Below, one piece after another: positions 17,428-25,847 of a stretch of DNA of 64,000 bases (position 1 is the first letter of the stretch; the number at the start of each line of letters is the position of its first letter). Source of the DNA: Allostella sp. ATCC 35155 (GTDB lineage: Bacteria; Pseudomonadota; Alphaproteobacteria; ATCC43930; Allostellaceae). The DNA lies in the NCBI GenBank assembly GCA_006738865.1, contig AP019701.1, positions 1,298,001 to 1,362,000 of the forward strand. The letters run 5' to 3'. A program made the position numbers and the translations under genes. The notes beneath the pieces are model-generated. The model searched no databases and was not told the origin of the DNA. It saw only the letters and a program-made list of their open reading frames with translations.

Positions 17428-19152
17428 ATGACCGGCCTTCTTCTCCATGGCGGCCGGGTGATCACGCTCGACCCGCAGGATCGCATCGCCGATGCCGTGG
17501 CGATCCGGGGCGAGCGGATTCTCGGCACCGGCGGGTCGGCGGAGATGGCCGCGCTCGTGGGGCCGGGGGCGGCGCGCATCGACCTCGCCGGGCGCACGGT
17601 CGTGCCGGGGCTGGTCGACGGCCATGCCCACCTCGACCGCGAGGGCCTGAAGCACGAGTTGCCGTCGCTGGCCGCGGCGCGCTCGATCGCCGACATCCAG
17701 GACATCATCGCCGACCTCGTGCGGCGCGCGCGTCCCGGCGAGTGGATCGTCACCATGCCGATCGGCCGGCCGCCCGACTTCGCCGGTATGCCGGAGGGGC
17801 TGGCCGAGGGGCGCTGGCCCGATCGCCACGACCTCGATCGGGTGGCGCCCGACAACCCCGTCTACGTCAAGTCGATCTGGGGCTATTGGCGGCACACCCT
17901 GCCGCTCGTCTCGATCGCCAACAGCCGGGCCCTGGCGCTGTGCGGCGTCGGGGCCGACGCGGTGCCGCCGGCGCCCACCGTCGACATCCTGCGCGACGCG
18001 GCCGGAGCGCCGACCGGCGTCTTCGTCGAGCGCCACTTCATGCCGCTCGTCGAACTGTCCCTGATGGCGGGGGCGCCCGGCTTCGACGTCGCGCTGCGCG
18101 CCCGCGCCCTGCGGCGCTCCATGCGCATCCACAACGGCTACGGCACGACCAGCGTCTTCGAGGGGCACGGCGTCGCCGCCGACGTGCTCGCCGCCTTCGA
18201 GACGGTGCGCGGCCGCAACGAGCAGACGGTGCGCGCCAACCTCGTCTACAGCCCCGCCTGGTCGCTGATGGGCGAGGGCGGCAGCCCGGCCGCGGTCCTG
18301 TCCGGCTGGCTCTCCTGGCTGCGCGGCCGCGGCTACGGCGACGAATGGCTGCGCCTCGCCGGCGTCTATGCCGAGATCGACGAGGGCCAGGACAACCGCC
18401 TGCGCGCCCGCGCCCTGCCGCAGACCGGCTGGGCCGGTTTCCACTACGATGCCGGCCTGCCGCGCGGCGCGACGCTGGAACTGCTGCTCGAGGCGGCGCG
18501 CTGCGGCGTTCGCGCGGTCGGAGTCTGGCCCGACATGCTCGACCTCTTCGCGGAGGTCGACCGGACGGTGCCGCTCGCGGGCCGGCGCTGGGTCTTCGGC
18601 CATATCAGCCTCGCCGACGCCGAACGGGTGCGGCGCATCGCCGACCTCGGCCTCGTCGTCACCACCCACACCAACCGGTACGTCTGGAAGGAGGGGGAGG
18701 CGCTGCTCGGGCGCATCGGGCCCGAGCGCGCGAACGAGATCGTGCCGCTGCGCGCGCTGGCGGATGCCGGGGTCGCCGTGTCGCTCGCCACCGACAACGT
18801 GCCGCCGACCATGTGGCCGACCGTCTGGCACGCCGTCGCCCGCCGCGCCCGCGGCTCGGGTGCGATCATCGCGCCGGACCAGCGCCTCGGCCGGACGGAG
18901 GCGCTGCGCGCGGCCACCCTGGCCGGCGCCCATCTCACCTTCGAGGAGGGGGAAAAAGGCTCGATCGAGCCCGGCAAGCTCGCCGACCTCGCCATCCTCT
19001 CCGACGATCCGCTGACCTGCGCGGAGGACCGGCTGCCGGCCATCGTCGCCGAGCGCACCATCGTCGGCGGCCGCGTCGTCTTCGACCGCGCGGCGGACGC
19101 CGAACCCTTCCTGCAAGCCCCCGTACCCATCGAACGAGGAGCCGGACCATGA
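17428..19152 (+). CDS. amidohydrolase family protein (YtcJ-like metal-dependent hydrolase)
   Basis: A 574-residue member of the amidohydrolase superfamily. It has an N-terminal beta-sandwich part (GGRVITLDPQ), the metal-binding HxH in VDGHAHLD (His66/His68), a TIM-barrel core with histidines in FGHISLADAE and TTHTNRY, the catalytic aspartate in LATDNVPP, and a C-terminal return to the sandwich (GSIEPGKLADLAILSDDPL). Such enzymes hydrolyse amides or related C-N bonds; the substrate is unknown. Its stop overlaps the start of a D-amino-acid-dehydrogenase-like gene, so the two may work in sequence, for example deacylation followed by oxidative deamination. Confidence 0.85.
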   Translation: MTGLLLHGGRVITLDPQDRIADAVAIRGERILGTGGSAEMAALVGPGAARIDLAGRTVVPGLVDGHAHLDREGLKHELPSLAAARSIADIQDIIADLVRRARPGEWIVTMPIGRPPDFAGMPEGLAEGRWPDRHDLDRVAPDNPVYVKSIWGYWRHTLPLVSIANSRALALCGVGADAVPPAPTVDILRDAAGAPTGVFVERHFMPLVELSLMAGAPGFDVALRARALRRSMRIHNGYGTTSVFEGHGVAADVLAAFETVRGRNEQTVRANLVYSPAWSLMGEGGSPAAVLSGWLSWLRGRGYGDEWLRLAGVYAEIDEGQDNRLRARALPQTGWAGFHYDAGLPRGATLELLLEAARCGVRAVGVWPDMLDLFAEVDRTVPLAGRRWVFGHISLADAERVRRIADLGLVVTTHTNRYVWKEGEALLGRIGPERANEIVPLRALADAGVAVSLATDNVPPTMWPTVWHAVARRARGSGAIIAPDQRLGRTEALRAATLAGAHLTFEEGEKGSIEPGKLADLAILSDDPLTCAEDRLPAIVAERTIVGGRVVFDRAADAEPFLQAPVPIERGAGP

Positions 19153-20411
19153 CGAACGCGAACGCCACCCCCGCACCCGGCGAGGCGATCGTCATCGGCG
19201 CCGGCATCGTCGGCGTCTGCTGCGCGCTCTACCTGCAGCGCGACGGGCACCGGGTGACGCTGATCGACCCCAAGGGGCCGGGCAACGGCGCCTCCTTCGG
19301 CAATGCCGGCAATCTCGGCTGGGCGTCCTGCGTTCCGGCGGCGATGCCGGGGGTGCTGAAGAAGGTGCCGCAGATGCTGTTCGACGCCGATGCGCCGCTC
19401 AAGCTGCACTGGGGCCATGTGCCGGCGGCGGCCGGCTGGTTCGCCCGCTTCATCGCCAACGCCCGGCCGGCCCGGGTGGAGGCGATCGCCGACGCCCGCC
19501 AGGCGCTGCTGTCGCGCCTGCACGAGGGCTATCAGCCGCTGCTGGAGGATGCGGGGGCCGAGGATCTTCTCGACTATTCCGGCCTGCTCATGACCTGGGA
19601 GAGCGAGGAGGCCTATGCCGGCTCCGCCTACGCCCTGGAGTTGCGCCGCCGACGCGGCGTGCCGATGGACGTGCTCGACGGCAACGAGGCGCGCCAGATG
19701 GAGCCGGCCCTGACCCCTTCGGTCACGCGTGCCGTCCATTTCCCGCGGCTCGCCCATGTCGTGAACCCGCTGCGCCTGACCGAGACGCTGGCCCGCCATT
19801 TCGAGCGGCGCGGCGGCCGCCTGCTGCGCGAGGCCGCGCGCGGCTTCGAGATGGGGCCGATCGGCCCCGTCGCGGTGACGACCGACGGGGGCCGGCGGGC
19901 GGCCGACCGCTTCGTCGTCGCGGCCGGCGTCTGGTCGAAGCACCTCGCCCGGCAGCTCGGGACGCGCACCCCGATCGAGGCCGAGCGCGGCTATCACACG
20001 GTCTTCGGCGATCCCGGCATCGCGCTGCGCGCCGCCATCATGTCGGCCGACCGCTATATCGCGGTGACGCAGATGGAGACCGGAATCCGGGCGACCGGCG
20101 TGGCCGAGTTCGCCGATCCCGAGCGCCCGGCCGACATGCGCTATGCCGAGATGGTGCAGCGCCGCGCCCAGGGGCTGCTGCCGGGCCTCCGCGACGGCCA
20201 GCGCACGCAATGGATGGGCCCGCGTCCCTCCCATCCCGACTCGCTGCCGGTGCTGGGGCGCTCGCCGCGCTTCCCCAACGTCGTCTTCGCCTATGGCCAC
20301 GACCATATCGGCCTGGCGCTGGGCGGCATCACCGGCCGGATCGTCTCCGACCTCGTCGCCGGCCGGCCGGCACCGGTCGATCTGACGCCGTACCGGCCGG
20401 ACCGATTCTAA
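19149..20411 (+). CDS. FAD-dependent oxidoreductase, D-amino acid dehydrogenase (DadA)-like
   Basis: A 420-residue flavoprotein of the DAO/DadA family. VIGAGIVGVCCALYLQRDGH (about 16-35) binds FAD. The body shows the DadA-type order, including FGNAGNLGWASCVP and the C-terminal segment GPRPSHPDSLPVLGRSP followed by AYGHDHIGLALGGITG. It should oxidise an amino or imino acid and pass electrons to the respiratory chain. The start follows GAGGAG with good spacing and overlaps the upstream hydrolase stop (ATGA), so the pair is translationally coupled. Its stop overlaps the stop of the convergent YqaA-like gene by four bases. Confidence 0.88.
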   Translation: MTNANATPAPGEAIVIGAGIVGVCCALYLQRDGHRVTLIDPKGPGNGASFGNAGNLGWASCVPAAMPGVLKKVPQMLFDADAPLKLHWGHVPAAAGWFARFIANARPARVEAIADARQALLSRLHEGYQPLLEDAGAEDLLDYSGLLMTWESEEAYAGSAYALELRRRRGVPMDVLDGNEARQMEPALTPSVTRAVHFPRLAHVVNPLRLTETLARHFERRGGRLLREAARGFEMGPIGPVAVTTDGGRRAADRFVVAAGVWSKHLARQLGTRTPIEAERGYHTVFGDPGIALRAAIMSADRYIAVTQMETGIRATGVAEFADPERPADMRYAEMVQRRAQGLLPGLRDGQRTQWMGPRPSHPDSLPVLGRSPRFPNVVFAYGHDHIGLALGGITGRIVSDLVAGRPAPVDLTPYRPDRF

Positions 20412-20839
20412 GCGACGGCCCCGATACCCGCCGCGACGACGGCATAGCGTGCCGCCTTGCCCGCCGTGACGAGCACGAGAAACGGCCACCAGCGGACGCC
20501 GAGCGCGCCCGCGACGAGCGTCAGCGGGTCGCCCACGACCGGCAGCCAGGCGAGCAGCAGCGACCATTGCCCCCGGCGCGCGAACCAGGCCTCCGCCCGG
20601 GCGAAGCGGTCGGCCGGTACCGGAAACCAGGGGCGGTCGCGAAAGCGGGCGCCCCAGCGGCCGAGCAGCCAGTTGACCGCCGAGCCGGCCACGTTCCCCG
20701 CCGTCGCGACCACGACCAGCCAGCCGACGGGGGCGGCGTCCGCCGCGACGAGCGCGGCCAGCCCGACCTCGGACGACAGCGGCACCAGCGTCGCCGCCAG
20801 GAAGGCGCCGACGAAGAGGCCGGCGAGGCTCAGTTCCAT
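20408..20839 (-). CDS. YqaA/DedA-like small membrane protein
   Basis: A 143-residue protein starting MELSLAGLFVGAFLAATLVPL, with four to five hydrophobic stretches. It contains the YqaA signature (PLSSEVGLAALVA, a GNVAGSAVNWLLGRWG re-entrant segment and WSLLLAWLPVVGDPLTLVAGALG). YqaA and DedA (VTT/SNARE-associated) proteins lie in the inner membrane and have been linked to membrane homeostasis and lipid flipping. The gene is divergent from the gamma-glutamyltransferase gene (33 bp apart). Confidence 0.82.
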   Translation of the reverse strand: MELSLAGLFVGAFLAATLVPLSSEVGLAALVAADAAPVGWLVVVATAGNVAGSAVNWLLGRWGARFRDRPWFPVPADRFARAEAWFARRGQWSLLLAWLPVVGDPLTLVAGALGVRWWPFLVLVTAGKAARYAVVAAGIGAVA

Positions 20840-20872
20840 CCCGATCCGATCGACCCCATCCGGAGTACCCGC

Positions 20873-22501
20873 ATGACCCATCCCGCCATCCGCGCCCACC
20901 GCCCGCTCGTCATGGGCCGCAATGGCGCGGTCGCCAGCAACCACCCGGTCGCGACCCAGGCGGGCCTCGACGTCCTGCGCGCCGGCGGCAATGCCGCCGA
21001 TGCGGCGCTGGCGACGGCGCTGGCGCTCGGCGTCGTCGAGCCGCACATGTCGGGCCTCGGCGGCGACGGGTTCTATCACGTCCTCGACGGCCGCAGCGGC
21101 CGCTCGACCGTCTTCAACGGCACCGGTACGGCGGCCGCGGCGGCGACCGCGGAATTCTACCGCGCGCGGCCGGATGGCATCCCCAGCTTCGGCGCGCTCT
21201 CGATCTCGGTGCCGGGCACCGTGTCAGGGCTGGCGGCCATGCACGGGCGCTTCGGGGCGCGGCCCTGGAGCAGCCTGTTCGGCGGCGCGGTGGAGGCGGC
21301 CCGGCATGGCTTCGCCGCGACCCACGGCTACCGCCATTTCTCGGGCGAGAACCGCAATCGCCTGCGGCCGGACGCGCGCAGCGCCGCGACGTTCCTCGGG
21401 AGCGGCGGCGAGGCCCCGGCGCTCGGCGACCTCGTCCTCCAGCCCGACCTCGCGCGCTCCCTGGAGCTGCTGGCCGAGGGCGGTGCCGCCGCCTTCTACG
21501 AGGGCGACCTGGGGCGCCGCATCGCCGCCGGCATCGCGGCGGCGGGCGGCCTCGTCACGGCCGACGATCTCGCGCGTTGCCGAGCGGAGGAGGTGGCGCC
21601 GATCGCGGTGTCCTATCGCGGGCACGAGGTGCGGCAGACGCCGCCGAACTCGACCGGCTTCACCATGCTGCAGATGCTGAAGATCGTGGAGCGCTTCGAC
21701 CTGGCGGCGCTCGGCTGGGGCTCGCCGGCGCTGCTGCACCGGCTGGTCGAGGCGAAGAAGCTGGCCTTCCTCGACCGCGAGCGGTACGGCGCCGATCCCG
21801 CCGGGCGGACGATCCCGCTCGATCGCCTGCTGTCCGACGAACACGCGGACAAGCTCGCCGCGATGGTCGATGCCGAACGCGCCGCCGACCGGCCGGTGCG
21901 GGGCGAGCGGGCCGAGGGCGACACGACCTATTTCTGCGTCGTCGACCGCGACGGCAACGCCGTGTCGGCGATCCAGAGCATCAACTCGTCCTTCGGCTCG
22001 GGCGTCACGGCGGGCGACACCGGCATCCTGATGAACAACCGCATGTGCTACTGGCACCTCGACCCGGGCCACGCCAACGAACTGACCCCGGGCCGCCGCG
22101 TGCGCCACACGATGAACGCGCCGATCGTGCTGAAGGACGGCCGGCTGTGGGCGGTCTTCGGCACGCCCGGCGCCGACAACCAGGTGCAGGTGAACCTGCA
22201 GGTGCTGGTCGGCATGGTCGATTTCGGCCTCGACCCGCAGCAGGCCGTCGAGGCGCCGCGCTGGTCGAGCAGCCAGGTCGGGCAGGAGGCCAACCACCCC
22301 CATGGCGGCGACGCCGGCCTCACCCTCGAAGGCCGCTTCGCGCCCGAGACGGCGGCGGCGCTGCGCGCCCTCGGTCATGCGGTGAAGACGGTGGGCGACC
22401 TCGACGGCCCGTGCAGCGTCGAGGCGATCCGCGTCCTCGACAACGGCATCCGCATGGCCGCCTCCGACCCCCGCCGCGACGGCTGGGCGGGGGCGTACTG
22501 A
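20873..22501 (+). CDS. ggt: gamma-glutamyltransferase family protein
   Basis: A 542-residue Ntn-hydrolase precursor. The start at 20873 follows CGGAG. The conserved early block QAGLDVLRAGGNAADAALA precedes PHMSGLGGDGF. The auto-processing and catalytic threonine is Thr351 in EGDTTYFCVVDRDGNAVS, followed by the small-subunit segments SINSSFGSG and the GTPGADNQ loop. There is no signal peptide, so unlike the E. coli periplasmic enzyme this one looks cytoplasmic, as in the YwrD-type branch. It should cleave or transfer gamma-glutamyl groups from glutathione-like compounds. No glutathione operon is nearby. Confidence 0.9.
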   Translation: MTHPAIRAHRPLVMGRNGAVASNHPVATQAGLDVLRAGGNAADAALATALALGVVEPHMSGLGGDGFYHVLDGRSGRSTVFNGTGTAAAAATAEFYRARPDGIPSFGALSISVPGTVSGLAAMHGRFGARPWSSLFGGAVEAARHGFAATHGYRHFSGENRNRLRPDARSAATFLGSGGEAPALGDLVLQPDLARSLELLAEGGAAAFYEGDLGRRIAAGIAAAGGLVTADDLARCRAEEVAPIAVSYRGHEVRQTPPNSTGFTMLQMLKIVERFDLAALGWGSPALLHRLVEAKKLAFLDRERYGADPAGRTIPLDRLLSDEHADKLAAMVDAERAADRPVRGERAEGDTTYFCVVDRDGNAVSAIQSINSSFGSGVTAGDTGILMNNRMCYWHLDPGHANELTPGRRVRHTMNAPIVLKDGRLWAVFGTPGADNQVQVNLQVLVGMVDFGLDPQQAVEAPRWSSSQVGQEANHPHGGDAGLTLEGRFAPETAAALRALGHAVKTVGDLDGPCSVEAIRVLDNGIRMAASDPRRDGWAGAY

Positions 22502-22560
22502 GGGGAGCATTCGAGGGCGCTGAGGGCCTGCCTGCCGGCGACCGCGGGCGGGCGCTTCAT

Positions 22561-22658
22561 GCGGAGTTTGATGGGCCTATTCGCCGCGTATCATGCGGTG
22601 AATAGGCTTGCGCATGCGGAGAATGCTCGGCATGTTCGCCGCAATGGGTGCGGAGAAT
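22561..22658 (+). promoter_or_regulatory. array of six GCGGNGAAT-type half-sites in front of the fic gene
   Basis: Copies of a 9-mer close to GCGGAGAAT lie at 22561 (forward, GCGGAGTTT), 22579 (inverted, ATTCGCCGC), 22595 (forward, GCGGTGAAT), 22616 (forward), 22634 (inverted, GTTCGCCGC) and 22650 (forward, GCGGAGAAT). The three-site pattern repeats with a period of exactly 55 bp. The middle pair forms TATTCGCCGC-N7-GCGGTGAATA, a 9-of-10 palindrome. The last copy ends at the base before the fic ATG. A possible promoter (TTGATG 22568, TATCAT 22589, 15-bp spacer) lies within the array. This looks like an operator, perhaps autoregulatory. Confidence 0.6.
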
Positions 22659-23777
22659 ATGCCGACCTACATTCACGAGCTTCAAGGCTGGCCCGCCGTT
22701 CAATGGAGCAGCCAGCATTTGGCCGGCCAGTTGGCTGCGGTGCGTCATCGCCAGGGGCGGCTGCTGGGGCGGATGGAGGCGCTCGGGTTCGAGTTGCGGG
22801 CCGAGGCCGTCCTGCAGACCCTGACCGAGGATGTGCTCAAGTCCAGCGAGATCGAGGGCGAGCTTCTCGACAAGGAGCAGGTGCGTTCTTCGATCGCCCG
22901 CCGCCTCGGCATGGATATCGGCGCGCTGGCGCCGGTCGACCGCGACGTCGAAGGCGTCGTGGAGATGATGCTCGACGCCACCCAGAATTATGCGGCGCCC
23001 CTCACGGACGAGCGGCTGTTCGCCTGGCATGCGGCGCTGTTTCCGACCGGGCGCAGCGGCATGACGAGGATCGTCGTCGGCGCCTGGCGCGCTGCGGCGT
23101 CGGAGCCGATGCAGGTCGTCTCCGGCCCGATCGGCCGCGAGAGGGTGCACTATGAAGCGCCGGCGGCGGGGCGGCTCGACGTGGAGATGGACGCCTTCAT
23201 CTCCTGGTTCGACGACGACGTGCCGCTCGATCCGGTGCTGAAGGCGGCGGTCGCCCACCTGTGGTTCGTCACCATCCATCCCTTCGAGGACGGCAACGGC
23301 CGGATTGCCCGCGCCGTCGCCGACATGGTGCTGGCGCGATCGGAAGGCAGCCCGCAACGCTTCTACAGCATGTCCGCGCAGATCCGCCTGGAGCGGAAGG
23401 ACTACTACGCGATCCTCGAGCGGACCCAGAAAGGCGGTCTCGACATCACCGCGTGGCTGCAATGGTTCCTGGGCTGCCTCGACCGTGCGTTCGATGGCGC
23501 CAAGCAGATCCTGGCCAATGTCCTCCGCAAGGCGCGCTTCTGGGACGCGATGGCGGGCCAGCCGCTCAATGAGCGCCAGCGCAAGGTCGTCAACCGCCTG
23601 CTGGACGGTTTCGAGGGCAAGCTCACCTCGTCCAAATGGGCGGCGCTGACCAAGACATCGCCCGACACGGCCCTGCGCGACATCAACGATCTCGTGGGCC
23701 GGGGCGTACTCGTGAAGGATGACGCGGGCGGGCGCAGCACGAGCTATTCGCTGGCGAAACCGGGCAACGACGGATGA
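22659..23777 (+). CDS. Fic family AMP-transferase with DUF4172-type N-terminus and C-terminal winged helix
   Basis: A 372-residue protein starting MPTYIHELQGWP, the usual opening of this Fic branch. The inhibitory helix motif SSEIEGE (62-68) is followed by the active loop HPFEDGNGRIAR (207-218), with all catalytic residues intact. The C-terminal 65 residues look like a winged helix (RQRKVVNRLLDGFEG... SPDTALRDINDLVGRGVL). Such enzymes AMPylate proteins, and the SXXXE(G/N) helix blocks ATP until relieved. An in-frame ATG at 22608 exists, but the 17 extra codons would be encoded by the repeat array, so 22659 is preferred. The DNA-binding tail plus the array suggests self-regulation (inference). 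Confidence 0.88.
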   Translation: MPTYIHELQGWPAVQWSSQHLAGQLAAVRHRQGRLLGRMEALGFELRAEAVLQTLTEDVLKSSEIEGELLDKEQVRSSIARRLGMDIGALAPVDRDVEGVVEMMLDATQNYAAPLTDERLFAWHAALFPTGRSGMTRIVVGAWRAAASEPMQVVSGPIGRERVHYEAPAAGRLDVEMDAFISWFDDDVPLDPVLKAAVAHLWFVTIHPFEDGNGRIARAVADMVLARSEGSPQRFYSMSAQIRLERKDYYAILERTQKGGLDITAWLQWFLGCLDRAFDGAKQILANVLRKARFWDAMAGQPLNERQRKVVNRLLDGFEGKLTSSKWAALTKTSPDTALRDINDLVGRGVLVKDDAGGRSTSYSLAKPGNDG

Positions 23778-23820
23778 GGAGGGATCGGGTTCTTGAGATG
23801 CCGACGGCCATTGAATCGCC

Positions 23821-24387
23821 TCAGCACAGACGGCGCAGCTTCGCCATCGCCGCCGCCACGCAGGAGAGTTCGCCGGCATCCTCGCCCGGCGCGAACCAGC
23901 GAACGTCGCCGACCTCGCCCTCGGGGCCGCGGTCGGCCAGCCGGCCTTCGAGGCGGACGAGGTAGCGGAAGTCGAAATGGAGGTGGCCGGCCTCGCCCTT
24001 GCGCGGGTTGGGCGGGATCGGGTGGATGTCGATGTCGAAGGGCACGCGCGGGTCGTCGCACCAGGGGATGAGGTGGGCGGCGGCGGCGCCCGTCTCCTCG
24101 CGCATCTCGCGCAGCACGCCCTCCCAGGCCATCTCGCCGGGATCGACATGGCCGCCCGGCTGCAGCCAGCGCTGCAGGGTCTCGTGGAAGATCAGGAGGA
24201 CGCGGCCGGCCGGGTCGAGGATGACGCCGCTGCCGGTGACGTGGCCGGACATGGTGCTGCGGTCGTGCGGGTCGTCCGCCAGCAGCAGGCGGCGGCGCAG
24301 CGGCAGCAGCGCCGCCGCCTCGTCCGGGTTGTGGGTGGCGTAGACCTCGACGAGGGAGCGGTAGAGGGCGTGGGCAGGAGTCGGCAT
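23821..24387 (-). CDS. NUDIX hydrolase
   Basis: A 188-residue protein starting MPTPAHALYRSL, with a complete Nudix box GX5EX7REXXEEXG beginning at GGHVDPGEMAWEG, about 85-108. It has an N-terminal helical extension of about 40 residues before the Nudix fold. Nudix enzymes cleave nucleoside diphosphates linked to another group; neither the substrate nor a partner is evident. It lies 32 bp downstream of the class III aminotransferase gene on the same strand, so co-transcription is likely. Confidence 0.87.
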   Translation of the reverse strand: MPTPAHALYRSLVEVYATHNPDEAAALLPLRRRLLLADDPHDRSTMSGHVTGSGVILDPAGRVLLIFHETLQRWLQPGGHVDPGEMAWEGVLREMREETGAAAAHLIPWCDDPRVPFDIDIHPIPPNPRKGEAGHLHFDFRYLVRLEGRLADRGPEGEVGDVRWFAPGEDAGELSCVAAAMAKLRRLC

Positions 24388-24419
24388 CGGCGGAATATGC
24401 CCTGCCGACCCCCATGCCG

Positions 24420-25712
24420 TCAGTCGGTGTCGCCGAGCGCCGCCGACAGCCGGTCGCAGAAGGCGCCGCACATGGCGCGGTCGTGCGCCAGCGACAGATA
24501 GAGCTTGGTCCCCATCGGGTTGAGGAAGACGCCGCGGCGGAAGAGGCCCAGCATCATGCGCCGCGCCCGGTTCCGGTCCCCGCGCCTGGTCGAGCGGTAG
24601 TCGAAGACCGGCTGGTCGCTGAAGACGATCTGGGCGAGCGGGCCGTCGCCGATGATCTGGCCGGCGATCTGGTGCTGCTCCAGCACCTGGCGCAGCATCT
24701 CCCGGAACTCCGCACCGAGGCCGTGCAGGTGCGCGTAGGTACCGGGCTGGCGGAAGACCGACAGGGTGGCGTTGGCTGCGGTCGTGGAGATCGGGTTGCC
24801 ACCGAGGGTCGACGCCATCCAGACATAGCGGTCGGTGCCGATGCGGGCCTCGTCGACCCAGTCCATCAGGTCGGCACGGCCGCCGAAGGCGCCGATCGGA
24901 TAGCCGCCGCCCAGCGCCTTGCCGTAGGCGACGAGGTCCGGCAGGACGCCGTAGAACTCCTGCGCGCCGCCATAGGCGAGGCGGAAGCCGGTCACGACCT
25001 CGTCGAAGATGAGGATGAGGCCGAGCTCGCTGCAGATCCGCCGCACGCCCGCGAGGAAGCCCGGCACCGGCGGCGTGCAGCGCTGCAGCGGCTCCATGAT
25101 GACGCCCGCCAGTTCGGTCTTGTGGGCGCGCAGGATCGCCTCGGTGCGGGCGAGGTCGTTCCACGGCGCGACCAGCAGCTCGTGTGCGGCGGAGGGCGTG
25201 CCGGCGCTGGTCAGCTCCGGCTCGGGGAACTCGAGGTCGCGGTTGGGGAAGAGGCTGGTGACGCCGGCCTCGTTGGCGCCGTGATAGGCGCCCTCGAACT
25301 TCAGGATGCGCGCCTTGCCCGAGACGGCGCGGGCGACGCGCTGGCAGTACATCGTCGCCTCGGTGCCGGACGCGCAGAAGCGCAGCCGCTCGACGGCGGG
25401 ACAGGCCCGGCGGATCTCCTCGGCCAGCGCCAGCACCTCGGGGTTGAGGTAGGCGAAGTTGGAGCCGAGCGGCGCCTGCCGGGTGACGGCGGCGACCACC
25501 TCGGGCCGGGCATGGCCGACCAGGGCCGAGCCCCAGCCCATGGAGAAGTCGAGATACTCCTTGCCGGTCGTGTCCCACAGGCGGGCGCCCTCGCCGCGGG
25601 CGATGGCGACCAGCAGCTCCGGCGGCAGGCCGAACTCGCCGTTGGCGATGCCGGCGGGGAAAGCGGCCAGGGCGCGCCCGGAAACGGTAGAAGCGGAGGT
25701 GGCGGACGGCAT
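24420..25712 (-). CDS. class III aminotransferase (glutamate-1-semialdehyde aminomutase-like)
   Basis: A 430-residue PLP enzyme from ATG 25710-25712 (AGGGG upstream; longer frames lack a ribosome site). Visible are ASGTEATMYCQR (PLP phosphate contacts, 114-125), GAYHGANEAG, the PLP-ring aspartate D237 in IFDEVVTGFR, and the Schiff-base lysine K265 in AYGKALGGGYPIGAFGG, closest to the glutamate-1-semialdehyde 2,1-aminomutase group. It has no hemA/hemB neighbours, so it is probably a catabolic omega-aminotransferase or aminomutase rather than HemL. It is divergent from a 3-hydroxyisobutyrate-dehydrogenase-like gene across a 135-bp region with a perfect palindrome. Confidence 0.88.
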   Translation of the reverse strand: MPSATSASTVSGRALAAFPAGIANGEFGLPPELLVAIARGEGARLWDTTGKEYLDFSMGWGSALVGHARPEVVAAVTRQAPLGSNFAYLNPEVLALAEEIRRACPAVERLRFCASGTEATMYCQRVARAVSGKARILKFEGAYHGANEAGVTSLFPNRDLEFPEPELTSAGTPSAAHELLVAPWNDLARTEAILRAHKTELAGVIMEPLQRCTPPVPGFLAGVRRICSELGLILIFDEVVTGFRLAYGGAQEFYGVLPDLVAYGKALGGGYPIGAFGGRADLMDWVDEARIGTDRYVWMASTLGGNPISTTAANATLSVFRQPGTYAHLHGLGAEFREMLRQVLEQHQIAGQIIGDGPLAQIVFSDQPVFDYRSTRRGDRNRARRMMLGLFRRGVFLNPMGTKLYLSLAHDRAMCGAFCDRLSAALGDTD

Positions 25713-25814
25713 CGGCGATCCCCTGCGGCAGTCGGGGCCGGCATCGACAGCGGCCCCATCGCCGTGGGAGAAGATCGCGCGACAGCGCATTAGGCAAATT
25801 AATTCCTGTCGCCG

Positions 25815-25830
25815 AATTCCGATCGGAATT
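25815..25830. promoter_or_regulatory. perfect 16-bp palindrome, probable operator
   Basis: AATTCCGATCGGAATT at 25815-25830 equals its own reverse complement. It lies in an AT-rich patch between divergent aminotransferase and dehydrogenase genes, 17 bp before the latter's ATG. A related half-site, AATTAATTCC, lies at 25796-25805. A dimeric repressor could control both genes from here; no regulator gene is adjacent. Confidence 0.55.
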
Positions 25831-25847
25831 TATGGGAGGGGGGATTG

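Noticed and set aside
20418-20876. Plus-strand frame at 20457-20876 and other frames opposite the YqaA-like gene.
   Set aside because: Low-complexity Ser/Pro/Arg composition; the minus-strand frame has proper membrane helices and family motifs.
22608-22658. Upstream ATG (22608) as the start of the fic gene.
   Set aside because: The extra 17 codons consist of the operator-like repeat and have no counterpart in the usual start of this Fic family, which begins at the YIxE...WP region.
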